DNA from: Candidatus Zixiibacteriota bacterium
GTDB lineage: Bacteria; Zixibacteria; MSB-5A5; GN15; FEB-12
Length of the DNA stretch: 64,000 bases
Assembly: GCA_028289585.1 (NCBI GenBank)
Contig: JANQPI010000010.1
Coordinates: 1 to 64,000, forward strand
Reading direction: 5' to 3'
Shown one piece after another: positions 24,201-31,879 of this stretch (the stretch's first letter is position 1; every line of letters begins with the position of its first letter). The notes beneath the pieces were generated by a model. That model did not search any database and was not told the origin of the DNA. It saw only the letters and a list, made by a program, of their open reading frames with translations. The position numbers were made by a program, and so were the translations under genes.

Positions 24201-26832
24201 GACTGCCGAGATTCGCCAATCATTTCTCGACTTCTTCGCCGCGCGTGAGCATCGCGTTGTCGAATCGGCACCGGTAATCCCTCAGGACGATCCGACCTTG
24301 CTGTTTGTCAACGCCGGCATGAATCAGTTCAAGGACGTTTTTACCGGACGACGTGCTGTCGATTATGCCCGGGCAACGTCGGTTCAGAAGTGTATTCGTG
24401 CGGGTGGAAAACACAACGATCTCGACAATGTCGGTTTCACCGCCCGACATCATACATTCTTCGAGATGCTCGGTAACTTCTCATTCGGTGACTACTTCAA
24501 GGAACGGGCTATCGCCTATGCCTGGGAGTGGGTAACGAACGAGTTGTCTCTTCCGATCGACCGACTGTGGGCAACGGTCTACACTGACGATGATGAAGCG
24601 TTCGAGTTATGGGCGGCAATCGCTCCGGAGTTGAAGCGCGGCGGTCGCATCCTTCGTTTTGGGAAAGCCGACAACTATTGGTCGATGGGTGATATCGGCC
24701 CCTGCGGTCCGTGTTCGGAACTGCATATCGACCGCGGTGAACAGTACGGCGTCGGGCCGGAGCATGTGGTTAATGGTGAGACCGATCGGTTCATGGAGAT
24801 CTGGAACCTGGTCTTTATGCAGGATGATCAGTCCGGTGATGGAGCCACTGCCCCCCTTCCAAAGCCATCCGTGGACACCGGAGCCGGCCTCGAACGTCTG
24901 GCTGCGGTCCTGCAGCAGGTCGACACGAACTACGAAATCGACCTTTTTACGGACCTTGTAGAGGCCCTCTGCGATATAGCTCACTCCAGCTATGACAAGC
25001 ATAGAGCGTCGCATCATGTCATCGTTGATCACATCCGTGCTCTTTCATTTTCACTTGCCGATGGTGCCGGTATCAGCAACGAGGGGCGTGGCTACGTTCT
25101 CCGACGAATCCTCCGGCGCGCGGCCCGTCACGGTCGCCTGCTTGGACAGCACGAGCCGTTCATCTATCGACTTGTCCCGGCGTTGGTTGCGACGATGGGT
25201 GAGGCCTATCCGGAACTGCGCGATAAGCAGCCGCATGTTGAGGCGGTGATTCGTACGGAGGAGGAATCGTTTCATCGAACGTTGGAGACTGGTCTCGAAC
25301 TCTTCGACCGGGTCGCGAGCAAACTTGCCGCGACCGGGGCGACTACTGTGCCGGGCGACGAGGTGTTTCGCCTCTACGATACATACGGATTCCCGTACGA
25401 CCTGACCGAAATCATCGCACGCGAACGGGGTCTGGATTTGGATCGGCCCGGCTTCGAAGCGGCGATGTCCGCCCAGCAGGAGCGTTCACGAGCGGGTGCG
25501 TCGTTTGGTGTGGCGTCATCAAGCGCAACCGCGATCGTCGACAACGATCCTCCTGCATTTGCTCCAACTGAGTTCGTGCGCGACGTAATGTCGGTCGATG
25601 CCACAATCCAGCGAGTTGCGCCGATCGACGGTACCGACACGATCGCCGTCGTGCTCGATCGCACACCATTCTATGTCGAATCGGGCGGCCAGATCTCCGA
25701 TACGGGAACGCTGGAAATTGAAAGCGCTACGATGACCGTATCATCGATGGCAAAGAGCAATGACTACGTCGTCCACATAGGAACCGTGACCTCCGGCAGT
25801 TCCAACACGCTAACAGCGGGAGTAACCGTGCGGGCGAGCATCGATGTGGTGCGGCGGTGGGATGTTATGCGCAACCACACCGCGACGCATCTGCTGCATA
25901 AGGCGCTGCGTTCGGTACTCGGTGATCATGTTCGCCAGTCCGGTTCATATGTCGGCCCCGATCGTCTGCGGTTTGACTTCTCGCATCACGGGCCGATCAG
26001 CGCCGACGATCTCGTCCGGATTGAGGAGATCGTGAATGGTGAAATCATCAAGGGCACGGCCGTAGCGACCGAGATCATGTCGCTCGATGCTGCCAAAGCA
26101 TCGGGAGCGATGGCACTCTTTGGCGAGAAATACGATGACAACGTACGTGTCGTTATGATCGATGGTTTTTCTCGCGAACTGTGTGGTGGTACGCACGTCG
26201 CGACGATTGGTCAGATTGGACCATTTGTCATTACGCTCGAAACGGGGGTTGCGTCGGGCGTTCGTCGCATTGAAGCGATCACCGGACGGGCGGCACAGGA
26301 CTATGTTGTTGAGGTACGTCGGTTCCGCCGTGATGTAGCGGCTACGGTCAATCGACCCGAAGCCGATGCCATCGGCGGCGTCAAGGCACTGGCCGAGGCC
26401 AACAAGTCACTGCAGCGTGACCTGAAAAAGGCACGGGAAGAGCTCGTGAGCGGCGGTGGTTCGGCTCCTTTGGGTAGCGCCAGTGACCTCGGTCCACTGA
26501 CACTCATGACACACGACTTTGGTGAATCAGATCGTGATACGCTGGCGGCATGGATCGACGCTCAGAAGTCACGGCCCGAATCCGTGGTTGCTATTGCGCT
26601 GGGGACTGTTGCTGGCAAGGTGACGTATATGGCGGCCGCGACGTCCGCCGCAACCGACCACGCGGTCCATATTGGAAGTATGACCAAGGAACTGCTCCCG
26701 CAGTTTGGAGGGCGGGGCGGTGGAAAACCAAATTTCGCCCAGGGAACGGTGGCTGCTGACACAGTTGCCAGCGATCTCTTTGCGACGGCTGAGGCGATCT
26801 TACGTTCGACTACCGAGGGTGTTCATGGATGA
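24196..26832 (+). CDS. alaS: Alanyl-tRNA synthetase, probable ATT start
   Basis: An 878-residue class II synthetase of normal length. It has catalytic-domain motifs ('ALFVNAGMNQFKDVF'-type motif 1 at 'PTLLFVNAGMNQFKDVFTG', 'NDLDNVGFTARHHTFFEMLGNFSFGDYFK'), the editing domain with HTATHLL and CGGTHV zinc residues, and a C-terminal GGGRGG(K)PNFAQG C-Ala motif. Family proteins start M-K-T-A-E-I-R-Q-S-F; here the codon at the Met position is ATT (24196-24198), overlapping the recX stop as ATTAA. No ATG, GTG or TTG is in frame nearby: the nearest ATG upstream is at 24067, inside recX. It charges tRNA-Ala and edits mischarged Ser/Gly. Confidence 0.95.
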   Translation: MKTAEIRQSFLDFFAAREHRVVESAPVIPQDDPTLLFVNAGMNQFKDVFTGRRAVDYARATSVQKCIRAGGKHNDLDNVGFTARHHTFFEMLGNFSFGDYFKERAIAYAWEWVTNELSLPIDRLWATVYTDDDEAFELWAAIAPELKRGGRILRFGKADNYWSMGDIGPCGPCSELHIDRGEQYGVGPEHVVNGETDRFMEIWNLVFMQDDQSGDGATAPLPKPSVDTGAGLERLAAVLQQVDTNYEIDLFTDLVEALCDIAHSSYDKHRASHHVIVDHIRALSFSLADGAGISNEGRGYVLRRILRRAARHGRLLGQHEPFIYRLVPALVATMGEAYPELRDKQPHVEAVIRTEEESFHRTLETGLELFDRVASKLAATGATTVPGDEVFRLYDTYGFPYDLTEIIARERGLDLDRPGFEAAMSAQQERSRAGASFGVASSSATAIVDNDPPAFAPTEFVRDVMSVDATIQRVAPIDGTDTIAVVLDRTPFYVESGGQISDTGTLEIESATMTVSSMAKSNDYVVHIGTVTSGSSNTLTAGVTVRASIDVVRRWDVMRNHTATHLLHKALRSVLGDHVRQSGSYVGPDRLRFDFSHHGPISADDLVRIEEIVNGEIIKGTAVATEIMSLDAAKASGAMALFGEKYDDNVRVVMIDGFSRELCGGTHVATIGQIGPFVITLETGVASGVRRIEAITGRAAQDYVVEVRRFRRDVAATVNRPEADAIGGVKALAEANKSLQRDLKKAREELVSGGGSAPLGSASDLGPLTLMTHDFGESDRDTLAAWIDAQKSRPESVVAIALGTVAGKVTYMAAATSAATDHAVHIGSMTKELLPQFGGRGGGKPNFAQGTVAADTVASDLFATAEAILRSTTEGVHG

Positions 26833-27586
26833 TACCTATCGTTACCTCCTGAATCAGCGGGCCGAACGAGGGGGCGGGTTTCTACTGCTTCTCGACCCGG
26901 ACCGTGTGCCGGTTGATCACTGCTGCCGACTCGCCGAGGCCGCCCGCGACTGCGGCGTAGACGCCCTGCTGGTGGGTACGTCGGTCATGATCAATGTCAA
27001 TTTTACGGATGCCGTTAAGGCGATCAAAGAGCGGACGTCGCTGCCGGTTATTCTCTTTCCGAGTTCGTACGGTCAGATCAATCCGTACGTCGACGCAATG
27101 CTGTTCACATCGCTGTTGTCGTCGCGCAATCCTACGTACCTGATCGACGAACAGGTTAAAGGCGCTCCGCTGGTGAAACGATGCGGTATCGAGCCGATCC
27201 CGACCGCGTACCTGTTGATAGAGTCGGGACCACTAACATCGGTGCAGTACATTTCCTCGTCGTTACCGATTCCGCGAAGCAAACCGGACATTGCGTGTGC
27301 GCATGCGCTCGCCGCACAATACATGGGGATGAAGCTCGTTTACCTGGAAGCTGGCTCCGGTGCCCAGCAATCGGTACCGCTCGAAATGATTACAGCCGTT
27401 TCACATTACACCGACATCCCCACGCTTGTCGGCGGCGGACTCCAATCACCGGATGATTGTGCCGCCGCAATTCAGGCCGGTGCCGACTTCGTGGTTGTCG
27501 GCACCCAGTTCGAGGAATCCTCGGACTTAAGCTATCTCACCGAGACTGCTTCGGCGTGCCACGCCAAACATTCGCTGACGCTGTGA
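26825..27586 (+). CDS. Geranylgeranylglyceryl/heptaprenylglyceryl phosphate synthase (GGGPS family)
   Basis: A 253-residue TIM-barrel prenyltransferase. Its beta-strand sequence is typical: 'GFLLLLDPDRVP', 'GVDALLVGTSVMIN', 'LPVILFPSSYGQINPYVDAMLFTSLLSSRNPTYLIDEQ', 'YLLIESGPLTSVQYIS', 'LVYLEAGSGA', 'PTLVGGGLQSPDD', 'GADFVVVGTQFEE'. The family joins glycerol-1-phosphate to a polyprenyl diphosphate, giving an sn-1 ether as in archaeal lipids; in bacteria of the FCB group the product and use are mostly unsettled. The ATG at 26825 overlaps the alaS stop by 8 bases, and its own stop overlaps gmhA. Confidence 0.92.
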   Translation: MDDTYRYLLNQRAERGGGFLLLLDPDRVPVDHCCRLAEAARDCGVDALLVGTSVMINVNFTDAVKAIKERTSLPVILFPSSYGQINPYVDAMLFTSLLSSRNPTYLIDEQVKGAPLVKRCGIEPIPTAYLLIESGPLTSVQYISSSLPIPRSKPDIACAHALAAQYMGMKLVYLEAGSGAQQSVPLEMITAVSHYTDIPTLVGGGLQSPDDCAAAIQAGADFVVVGTQFEESSDLSYLTETASACHAKHSLTL

Positions 27587-28173
27587 ATCGAGACGTCCAA
27601 CGCCAACGATTAGGCGCAGCCGCCGAAGCTACGGCATCGTTTCGCCGTGCACTTGTCGAGCAGAACGCTGATGGAATTCTCGACTTCGCAGCGCAGATTA
27701 CCGGAGTCATCGGTAGTGGCGGCAAGGTACTGCTATTGGGAAATGGGCCGCTCGCAGCGGTCGCCTCGCTTATGGCCGGGGCGATGGTCGTTCGCTTTTC
27801 TCGCGAGCAACAACGGGCGCCATTACCGGCGATTGCGCTATGTGCCGACCCGGCAGTGATGACCTTGGCGGCCGACGAGTCCGGCTATGAATATCTCTTC
27901 AATCGTCAGGTGGAGGCGTTGGGTCATAAGGGCGATCTGATCATCTGTTTTTCCGTTTCGGGTAACACGCCTAATCTCATTCGGGCTGCTGCAACCGCGC
28001 GCGAACTCGGATTGATTTCTTCTGCCTTTGTGGGTAACGCAACCGGGAAGCTGACATCTTCGGTTGATCGAGCTCTCGTTGTTCCTGCGAGCGACCCGCA
28101 ACGTGTGGTTGAGGAACAGTTGTTCCTGGCTCATCTCATTCTGGAGCAGATCGAACACGACCTCTTTGCATGA
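27583..28173 (+). CDS. gmhA: Phosphoheptose isomerase (GmhA-like SIS-domain protein)
   Basis: A 196-residue single SIS domain, the length of GmhA. Close to the GmhA pattern are 'GSGGKVLLLGNGPLAAVASLMAGAMVVRF', 'APLPAIALCADPAVMTLAADESGYEYLFNRQVEALGHKGDLIICFSVSGNTPNLIRAA' and 'VVEEQLFLAHLILEQIEHDLF'. The family converts sedoheptulose 7-phosphate to D-glycero-manno-heptose 7-phosphate for lipopolysaccharide core. DiaA (DnaA-binding) has the same fold, but the O-antigen ligase next door favours a surface-sugar role. GTG start at 27583 overlapping the stop of the GGGPS gene (GTGA). Confidence 0.85.
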   Translation: MNRDVQRQRLGAAAEATASFRRALVEQNADGILDFAAQITGVIGSGGKVLLLGNGPLAAVASLMAGAMVVRFSREQQRAPLPAIALCADPAVMTLAADESGYEYLFNRQVEALGHKGDLIICFSVSGNTPNLIRAAATARELGLISSAFVGNATGKLTSSVDRALVVPASDPQRVVEEQLFLAHLILEQIEHDLFA

Positions 28174-29423
28174 GTGACACGAGTCGACACGCTCTGGTCA
28201 GTGGCAGCATGATTCTGCTTGGCGGCGGCTGGGCGCTCTTTCTGCTTGGCTGCTCAATGTCGATTGCGGCCGCCCAGATCGGACTCGCGATTTCACTCAT
28301 CGGAACTCTCTCCCTGACCCTTACGAGATCCCTGAAGGGACCGCCTCGATCACTACGTTGGCTGGGCATCGCGGCGCTGCTGTTTATTGGCTGGCAGGTC
28401 ATTGCCGCGCTCGTCAATCCTAACAGTGCATCATCGCTGGTCGGTATTCGCGAGGAATGGTTGTTTCTCGCTGTGCCGATTGGAGCGGTTGTCTGGGCGC
28501 AGATTGCTAGCCAACGTTGGATGCTCATATTCTCTGCATCGCTTGCCGTCGGTACGGTCGTGTGCAGCGCCGTTGGCCTGACCCAGGTCTTCGGTATCGA
28601 ACTGCTCGAACCGATTCCCGAGGCGTTTGGCCAACGCGCCTTCGGTACGTTTACGCATCCTCTGACCCTTGGCAATGTCATGGCGCAGCTTGCGGTACTT
28701 AGCCTCGGCTTCGCCTTTGTTGCACCTCGACTGAATCTCGGACGCAACCATCGTATGCTGCTGCTCGTGGTCGGGGCACTGGCCGCTATGATGACCGTCC
28801 TCTCCGGATCACGCACGCCGATGGTCGCGATGGTCCTCGGTATCATTATTGTGATGGTCCTCTTCGTCCCCCGAAAGCGCCTGCTGGTTGGACTCGCTAT
28901 TCTGGTGGCGATCGCCACGCCACCGCTCTGGATGCACCTCTCCGAACGGACCGGTCTCCTGGAGGGGGACGACGGCGGCGTCGGGACGCGCTGGCATATC
29001 TGGACTCAGTCGGTTGACATTGCCGCTGACAACATCTGGACCGGGGTCGGGGGGGCGAACTTTCCCACTGAGTATCAGTCTCGATTGTCGGCGGGAACCG
29101 ACGAAAAGTACCACCAACCCCACGCCCACAACGACTGGCTCGACATCGCCGCAACGACCGGACTCCCCGGCGTGCTTCTCTATAGTGTGGTCTGGCTGGC
29201 GGTGATGATCCCACTTGTGGTGCACTGGCGACGCTCGCGCGATCCACGAATCGCGATCGCTCTGACGGCGTCGCTGGTCTATCTGCTCCTGGCGATGACC
29301 GAGACCGCGTTCACCGATGAAGAGGTGCGGATGGTGCTGATGCTCTCCTGGTCGCTCGGTTTTGGCGCGATTTCGGCCCCCAACGGGCTAAAACAAGTTG
29401 ACTCGGCCGCGGCGGACGTATAA
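28170..29423 (+). CDS. O-antigen ligase / polymerase family membrane protein (Wzy_C)
   Basis: A 417-residue protein with about 10-12 hydrophobic segments and the family's central periplasmic loop: 'LSGSRTPMVAMVLGIIIVM' before it, then 'GTRWHIWTQSVDIAADNIWTGVGGANFP', and 'HQPHAHNDWLDIAATTGLPGVLLYSVVWLAV', the signature H.H(N) region of WaaL/Wzy_C. It would join or polymerise sugars on undecaprenyl or lipid A carriers in the inner membrane. Its ATG overlaps the gmhA stop (ATGA at 28170). Together with gmhA this indicates lipopolysaccharide-type glycan synthesis. Confidence 0.9.
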   Translation: MSDTSRHALVSGSMILLGGGWALFLLGCSMSIAAAQIGLAISLIGTLSLTLTRSLKGPPRSLRWLGIAALLFIGWQVIAALVNPNSASSLVGIREEWLFLAVPIGAVVWAQIASQRWMLIFSASLAVGTVVCSAVGLTQVFGIELLEPIPEAFGQRAFGTFTHPLTLGNVMAQLAVLSLGFAFVAPRLNLGRNHRMLLLVVGALAAMMTVLSGSRTPMVAMVLGIIIVMVLFVPRKRLLVGLAILVAIATPPLWMHLSERTGLLEGDDGGVGTRWHIWTQSVDIAADNIWTGVGGANFPTEYQSRLSAGTDEKYHQPHAHNDWLDIAATTGLPGVLLYSVVWLAVMIPLVVHWRRSRDPRIAIALTASLVYLLLAMTETAFTDEEVRMVLMLSWSLGFGAISAPNGLKQVDSAAADV

Positions 29424-29433
29424 TCACCAAGGC

Positions 29434-29703
29434 ATGACACCGACCAAGAAAACAGCTCCGACCGCGGACGACGGCGCCCTGACCTGGCCGTTTGGCACCC
29501 GTAACTATATCGCCTTCGCGGTCGCCCTTGCGGTGATCGCACTCGGCTTCATTCTCCTCGCTCAGGGTTCGATTACCTGGGCGCCGATCCTGCTGGTGCT
29601 CGGCTACTGCATCCTGATCCCGCTCGCGATTCTGATTCGGGATAAGAAAGCCGACCCCCAGACCACGCCGGCCCCGGCCGAGACGACCGAACCGGTCGGC
29701 TAA
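29434..29703 (+). CDS. DUF3098-like small two-helix membrane protein
   Basis: An 89-residue protein, 'MTPTKKTAPTADDGALTWPFGTRNYIAF...', with hydrophobic segments at about 27-45 and 50-68, charged N- and C-termini and the 'NYIAFAVALAVIALGFILLAQG' stretch typical of DUF3098 proteins in Bacteroidetes and relatives. No function is known. Start at ATG 29434; it is 10 bases after the O-antigen ligase stop, with a terminator just downstream, so it is the last gene of the recX-alaS unit. Confidence 0.75.
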   Translation: MTPTKKTAPTADDGALTWPFGTRNYIAFAVALAVIALGFILLAQGSITWAPILLVLGYCILIPLAILIRDKKADPQTTPAPAETTEPVG

Positions 29704-29734
29704 GCCGCTCCCCGGGACTAACTTGGACTTACTG

Positions 29735-29761
29735 ACGGGCACGACGATTCGTGCCCGTTTT
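29735..29761 (+). terminator. Rho-independent terminator of the recX-to-DUF3098 unit
   Basis: Perfect 10-bp stem ACGGGCACGA/TCGTGCCCGT with a 4-base loop, followed by TTT, 31 bases after the DUF3098 stop. Confidence 0.88.
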
Positions 29762-29774
29762 GCTATCTGAGCGC

Positions 29775-29802
29775 TTGCCAACGCGCGATTCCCGGCTATA
29801 TT
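29775..29802 (+). promoter_or_regulatory. Likely promoter of the tRNA genes
   Basis: TTGCCA and TATATT with a 16-base spacer, about 70 bases before tRNA-Val. The transcript leader would include the strong hairpin at 29821-29842. Confidence 0.6.
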
Positions 29803-29820
29803 CGACCTCTCCGACGCGCG

Positions 29821-29842
29821 GTCGGGGCATCCGTGCCCCGAC
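29821..29842 (+). other. Strong hairpin in the tRNA leader
   Basis: A perfect 9-bp stem GTCGGGGCA/TGCCCCGAC closed by TCCG lies between the promoter and tRNA-Val. No T-run follows, so it is not a classical terminator; it may be a processing signal for the tRNA precursor. Confidence 0.5.
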
Positions 29843-29871
29843 GGGGTAGTCCCTGGGGACGCCCTGCGACT

Positions 29872-29945
29872 GGGCGGTTAGCTCAGCTGGTTAGAGCACC
29901 TGCCTTACACGCAGGGGGTCAAAGGTTCGAATCCTTTACCGCCCA
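29872..29945 (+). tRNA. tRNA-Val (anticodon TAC)
   Basis: A 74-base gene with complete cloverleaf: acceptor stem GGGCGGT/ACCGCCC, D arm GCTC-AGCTGGTTA-GAGC, anticodon arm CCTGC-CTTACAC-GCAGG with anticodon TAC, 5-base variable loop and T arm AAAGG-TTCGAAT-CCTTT; discriminator A. CCA is not encoded. It reads GUA and, by wobble, other Val codons. Confidence 0.97.
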
Positions 29946-30152
29946 CACGCTTTGCGTGTTTGTGTGCACAGCGTGTCTGCACGCGTAGCGTGTTCCGTGT
30001 GGTGACGGCGCCGGAGTGAGGTAGCGACGTTGCTACAGATGGGAGAGGCCGGGGCGGTGGTCCCGGGGGAGAGGTGGCAGTGCCGCCGGACGTATCGAGT
30101 TGTTGCAATGACAGTTTGATGCGTTAGCTGGGGAGAAATTCCGATCTTGATC

Positions 30153-30226
30153 GGGGTCGTAGTTCAGTTGGTTAGAACGCCTGCCTGTCACGCAGGAGGC
30201 CGCGAGTTCGAGTCTCGTCGACCCCG
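30153..30226 (+). tRNA. tRNA-Asp (anticodon GTC)
   Basis: A 74-base gene: acceptor stem GGGGTCG/CGACCCC, D arm GTTC-AGTTGGTTA-GAAC, anticodon arm CCTGC-CTGTCAC-GCAGG with anticodon GTC, T arm GCGAG-TTCGAGT-CTCGT, discriminator G, no encoded CCA. Its 3' half (30188-30226) is overlapped in antisense by the end of the serine recombinase gene, which marks it as the likely integration site of the neighbouring island. The tRNA is structurally intact. Confidence 0.97.
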
Positions 30227-31660
30227 CTTTGATTTGAATGAAGCCCCTTCGGCCAGTATGTCGAAGGGCTTTTTGTATGTGGGATAAAGAGTTCCGCGTG
30301 TGAATGTCGAGTTCGATAGTATCTTTCGCAGCAATTGAGCCTTATCAGTGGCATCTCGACCCAAGTAACTGTCATAGGCGGAGTTTGCGAGTTCTAGAAT
30401 CCGCACTCCCGTCTCGAAGTAACTCAGTGACGCGTGCTCCAAGGCCGCTAGCTCCTGGCGGACAGTGATGAGTTCATCCTGCCATTCCGTTGACTTTCGC
30501 GTCCACAGATCGGTCGTTATCGAGCCGTCGAGTTTGTCCTCGTAGGCATTGTCGATCAACTTCTGCAGACGCGTCTGGCGGCCCCGTAACGCCTTCGTGC
30601 TCTGCTCTCGATGGGCGAGTTGGTCCTTCTTGCTGCTCTTAAGCGCGCTCTTGATATCCTCGACCACATCGGTGCCTATTCTGATCTGAGCGAGAGCATC
30701 CGCAAACAGTTCGTCGAGCGCTTCCTGTCGAACATACGTGTTGCCGCACTTCCCACGGTAACCGGTGCAGTGGTAATACACGTACTTGCCCTTCTTTATC
30801 TCGGCGGTCATGGCGCAGCCACAGAGTCCACATTTCACTAAACCGGAGAAGGCGAAGCTATTCGATGACGGTGTCGGCGTTCGTCCACCCGAGAGCACCG
30901 CTTGAACGTCATTAAAGAGCCGCTTGCCGATTATGGCCTCATGCGAGCCAGAGTACCGTTTTCCTTTCCAGATGAACTCGCCATAGTAGATGGGATTCTT
31001 AAGGACGCGATGGATGCCAGCTTTGTTAATCACTTGAGAGTTGCGGGAGAATAGGCCCGACGTCTTGGCCAACGCGGCAAGTTGTTCCAGCGACCAGTTG
31101 CCTGTAGCGTACTTTGAGAATAGCTCCTTGATGAGATTGGCTTTCTTGGGATCTGGCACAATCGTATGATTGACTTTGTCGTTTACATAGCCCACGGGTG
31201 CTCGGTGAGGCCACTTGCCCTGCGCCGCCTTCTCGCTTAGTCCCTTTTTTACCTCTTCGGACAGATTGTCGCAGTAGTTCTTGGCCATTAGGACGCGAAT
31301 GCCGTGCATGAATTTGTCAGTTGACCTTGAGTCCTTGGTCAGTACCTGACCTTCTTTCACGAAGTGAAGTTCGAGATCCAGCTCGTCGAGCGCTACCCAG
31401 TCCTTGATGTTTCGGTACAGGCGATCGGTCTTTTCTACCAGGATAGCGCCACAGTCAGGCTGCTTCTTGAGGAACGCGAGCATCTTGCCAAACTGTGCTC
31501 GGCCTGCCTGCTTGGCTGTCTCCACATCTTGGAACTCTTCCAAAATTCGAATCCGATTGTCGGAGGCGTATCGCTTCAGCAGTTTGATCTGGGCAGGGAT
31601 TGAGAATCCCTCCCGCTCCTGCTCTTTTGAGGAGACCCTAGCGTAAATGACACACTTCAT
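30188..31660 (-). CDS. Large serine recombinase (site-specific integrase of a genomic island)
   Basis: A 490-residue recombinase. Residues 1-140 are a resolvase domain starting 'MKCVIYARVSSKEQEREGFSI' with catalytic Ser10; a Recombinase domain follows ('PVGYVNDKVNHTIVPDPKKA', 'IHRVLKNPIYYGEFIWKGKRY'). A zinc ribbon (CGLCGC...HCTGYRGKCG) and a coiled coil come next. The last residues (about 13, ending in RRDSNSRPPA) are encoded by the antisense of tRNA-Asp, and the codons before them span the tRNA terminator. That is the typical result of an element inserting into a tRNA gene. It catalyses integration or excision through a 5' phosphoseryl bond. Start at ATG 31660, overlapping the XRE stop (ATGA); the frame extends upstream to 31741 but is not needed. 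Confidence 0.93.
   Translation of the reverse strand: MKCVIYARVSSKEQEREGFSIPAQIKLLKRYASDNRIRILEEFQDVETAKQAGRAQFGKMLAFLKKQPDCGAILVEKTDRLYRNIKDWVALDELDLELHFVKEGQVLTKDSRSTDKFMHGIRVLMAKNYCDNLSEEVKKGLSEKAAQGKWPHRAPVGYVNDKVNHTIVPDPKKANLIKELFSKYATGNWSLEQLAALAKTSGLFSRNSQVINKAGIHRVLKNPIYYGEFIWKGKRYSGSHEAIIGKRLFNDVQAVLSGGRTPTPSSNSFAFSGLVKCGLCGCAMTAEIKKGKYVYYHCTGYRGKCGNTYVRQEALDELFADALAQIRIGTDVVEDIKSALKSSKKDQLAHREQSTKALRGRQTRLQKLIDNAYEDKLDGSITTDLWTRKSTEWQDELITVRQELAALEHASLSYFETGVRILELANSAYDSYLGRDATDKAQLLRKILSNSTFTRGTLYPTYKKPFDILAEGASFKSKRGRRDSNSRPPA
30241..30274 (+). terminator. Terminator of tRNA-Asp, lying inside the recombinase coding region
   Basis: Stem CCCTTCG/CGAAGGG, extended by AAG/CTT past a bulge, followed by TTTTT, starts 15 bases after tRNA-Asp. 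On the other strand these bases are read as codons of the recombinase. Confidence 0.75.
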
Positions 31661-31845
31661 CGCTTGGCCTTCTTCTCGCCGAGGAGCTTGCGAATATGGA
31701 ACTCCTGGATTTTGTTTGGCCTTGTGTGACCATTGAGCCATCGATTGACTGTCACAAACGCCACACCTAACATCTCAGCAAGTTGTTCTTGAGTAATGCG
31801 TCGTTCCAGCCGGTGCTCTTCGAGTTTCGATATCAAGTCTTTCAT
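31657..31845 (-). CDS. Small XRE-family HTH repressor
   Basis: A 62-residue protein, almost only a Cro/C1-type helix-turn-helix: 'LISKLEEHRLERRITQEQLAEMLGVAFVTVNRWLNGHTRPN'. It is coupled to the serine recombinase (ATGA overlap) and therefore probably regulates it. A near-consensus promoter upstream places the transcription start at or next to the ATG at 31845, so the message should be leaderless. A GTG at 31872 is in frame and overlaps the integrase stop, but it would start inside the promoter. Confidence 0.85.
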   Translation of the reverse strand: MKDLISKLEEHRLERRITQEQLAEMLGVAFVTVNRWLNGHTRPNKIQEFHIRKLLGEKKAKR

Positions 31846-31850
31846 GTAGC

Positions 31851-31879
31851 ATAATATATCATCGCATATCACTTGTCAA
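31851..31879 (-). promoter_or_regulatory. Near-consensus sigma-70 promoter of the XRE-recombinase pair, leaderless
   Basis: On the minus strand TTGACA and TATTAT are separated by exactly 17 bases. The -10 box ends only 5 bases before the ATG at 31845. The spacer carries TGATAT twice, 10 bases apart, a possible operator for the XRE protein. The -35 box lies in the last codons of the integrase gene. Confidence 0.8.

Noticed and set aside
29905-30108. Minus-strand open frame over tRNA-Val (and a similar one over tRNA-Asp at 30172-30375)
   Set aside because: Reads 'GGKGFEPLTPCV' or 'DETRTRGLLRDRQAF', the known antisense translation of tRNA genes; not proteins. The recombinase frame is different because a real domain precedes it.
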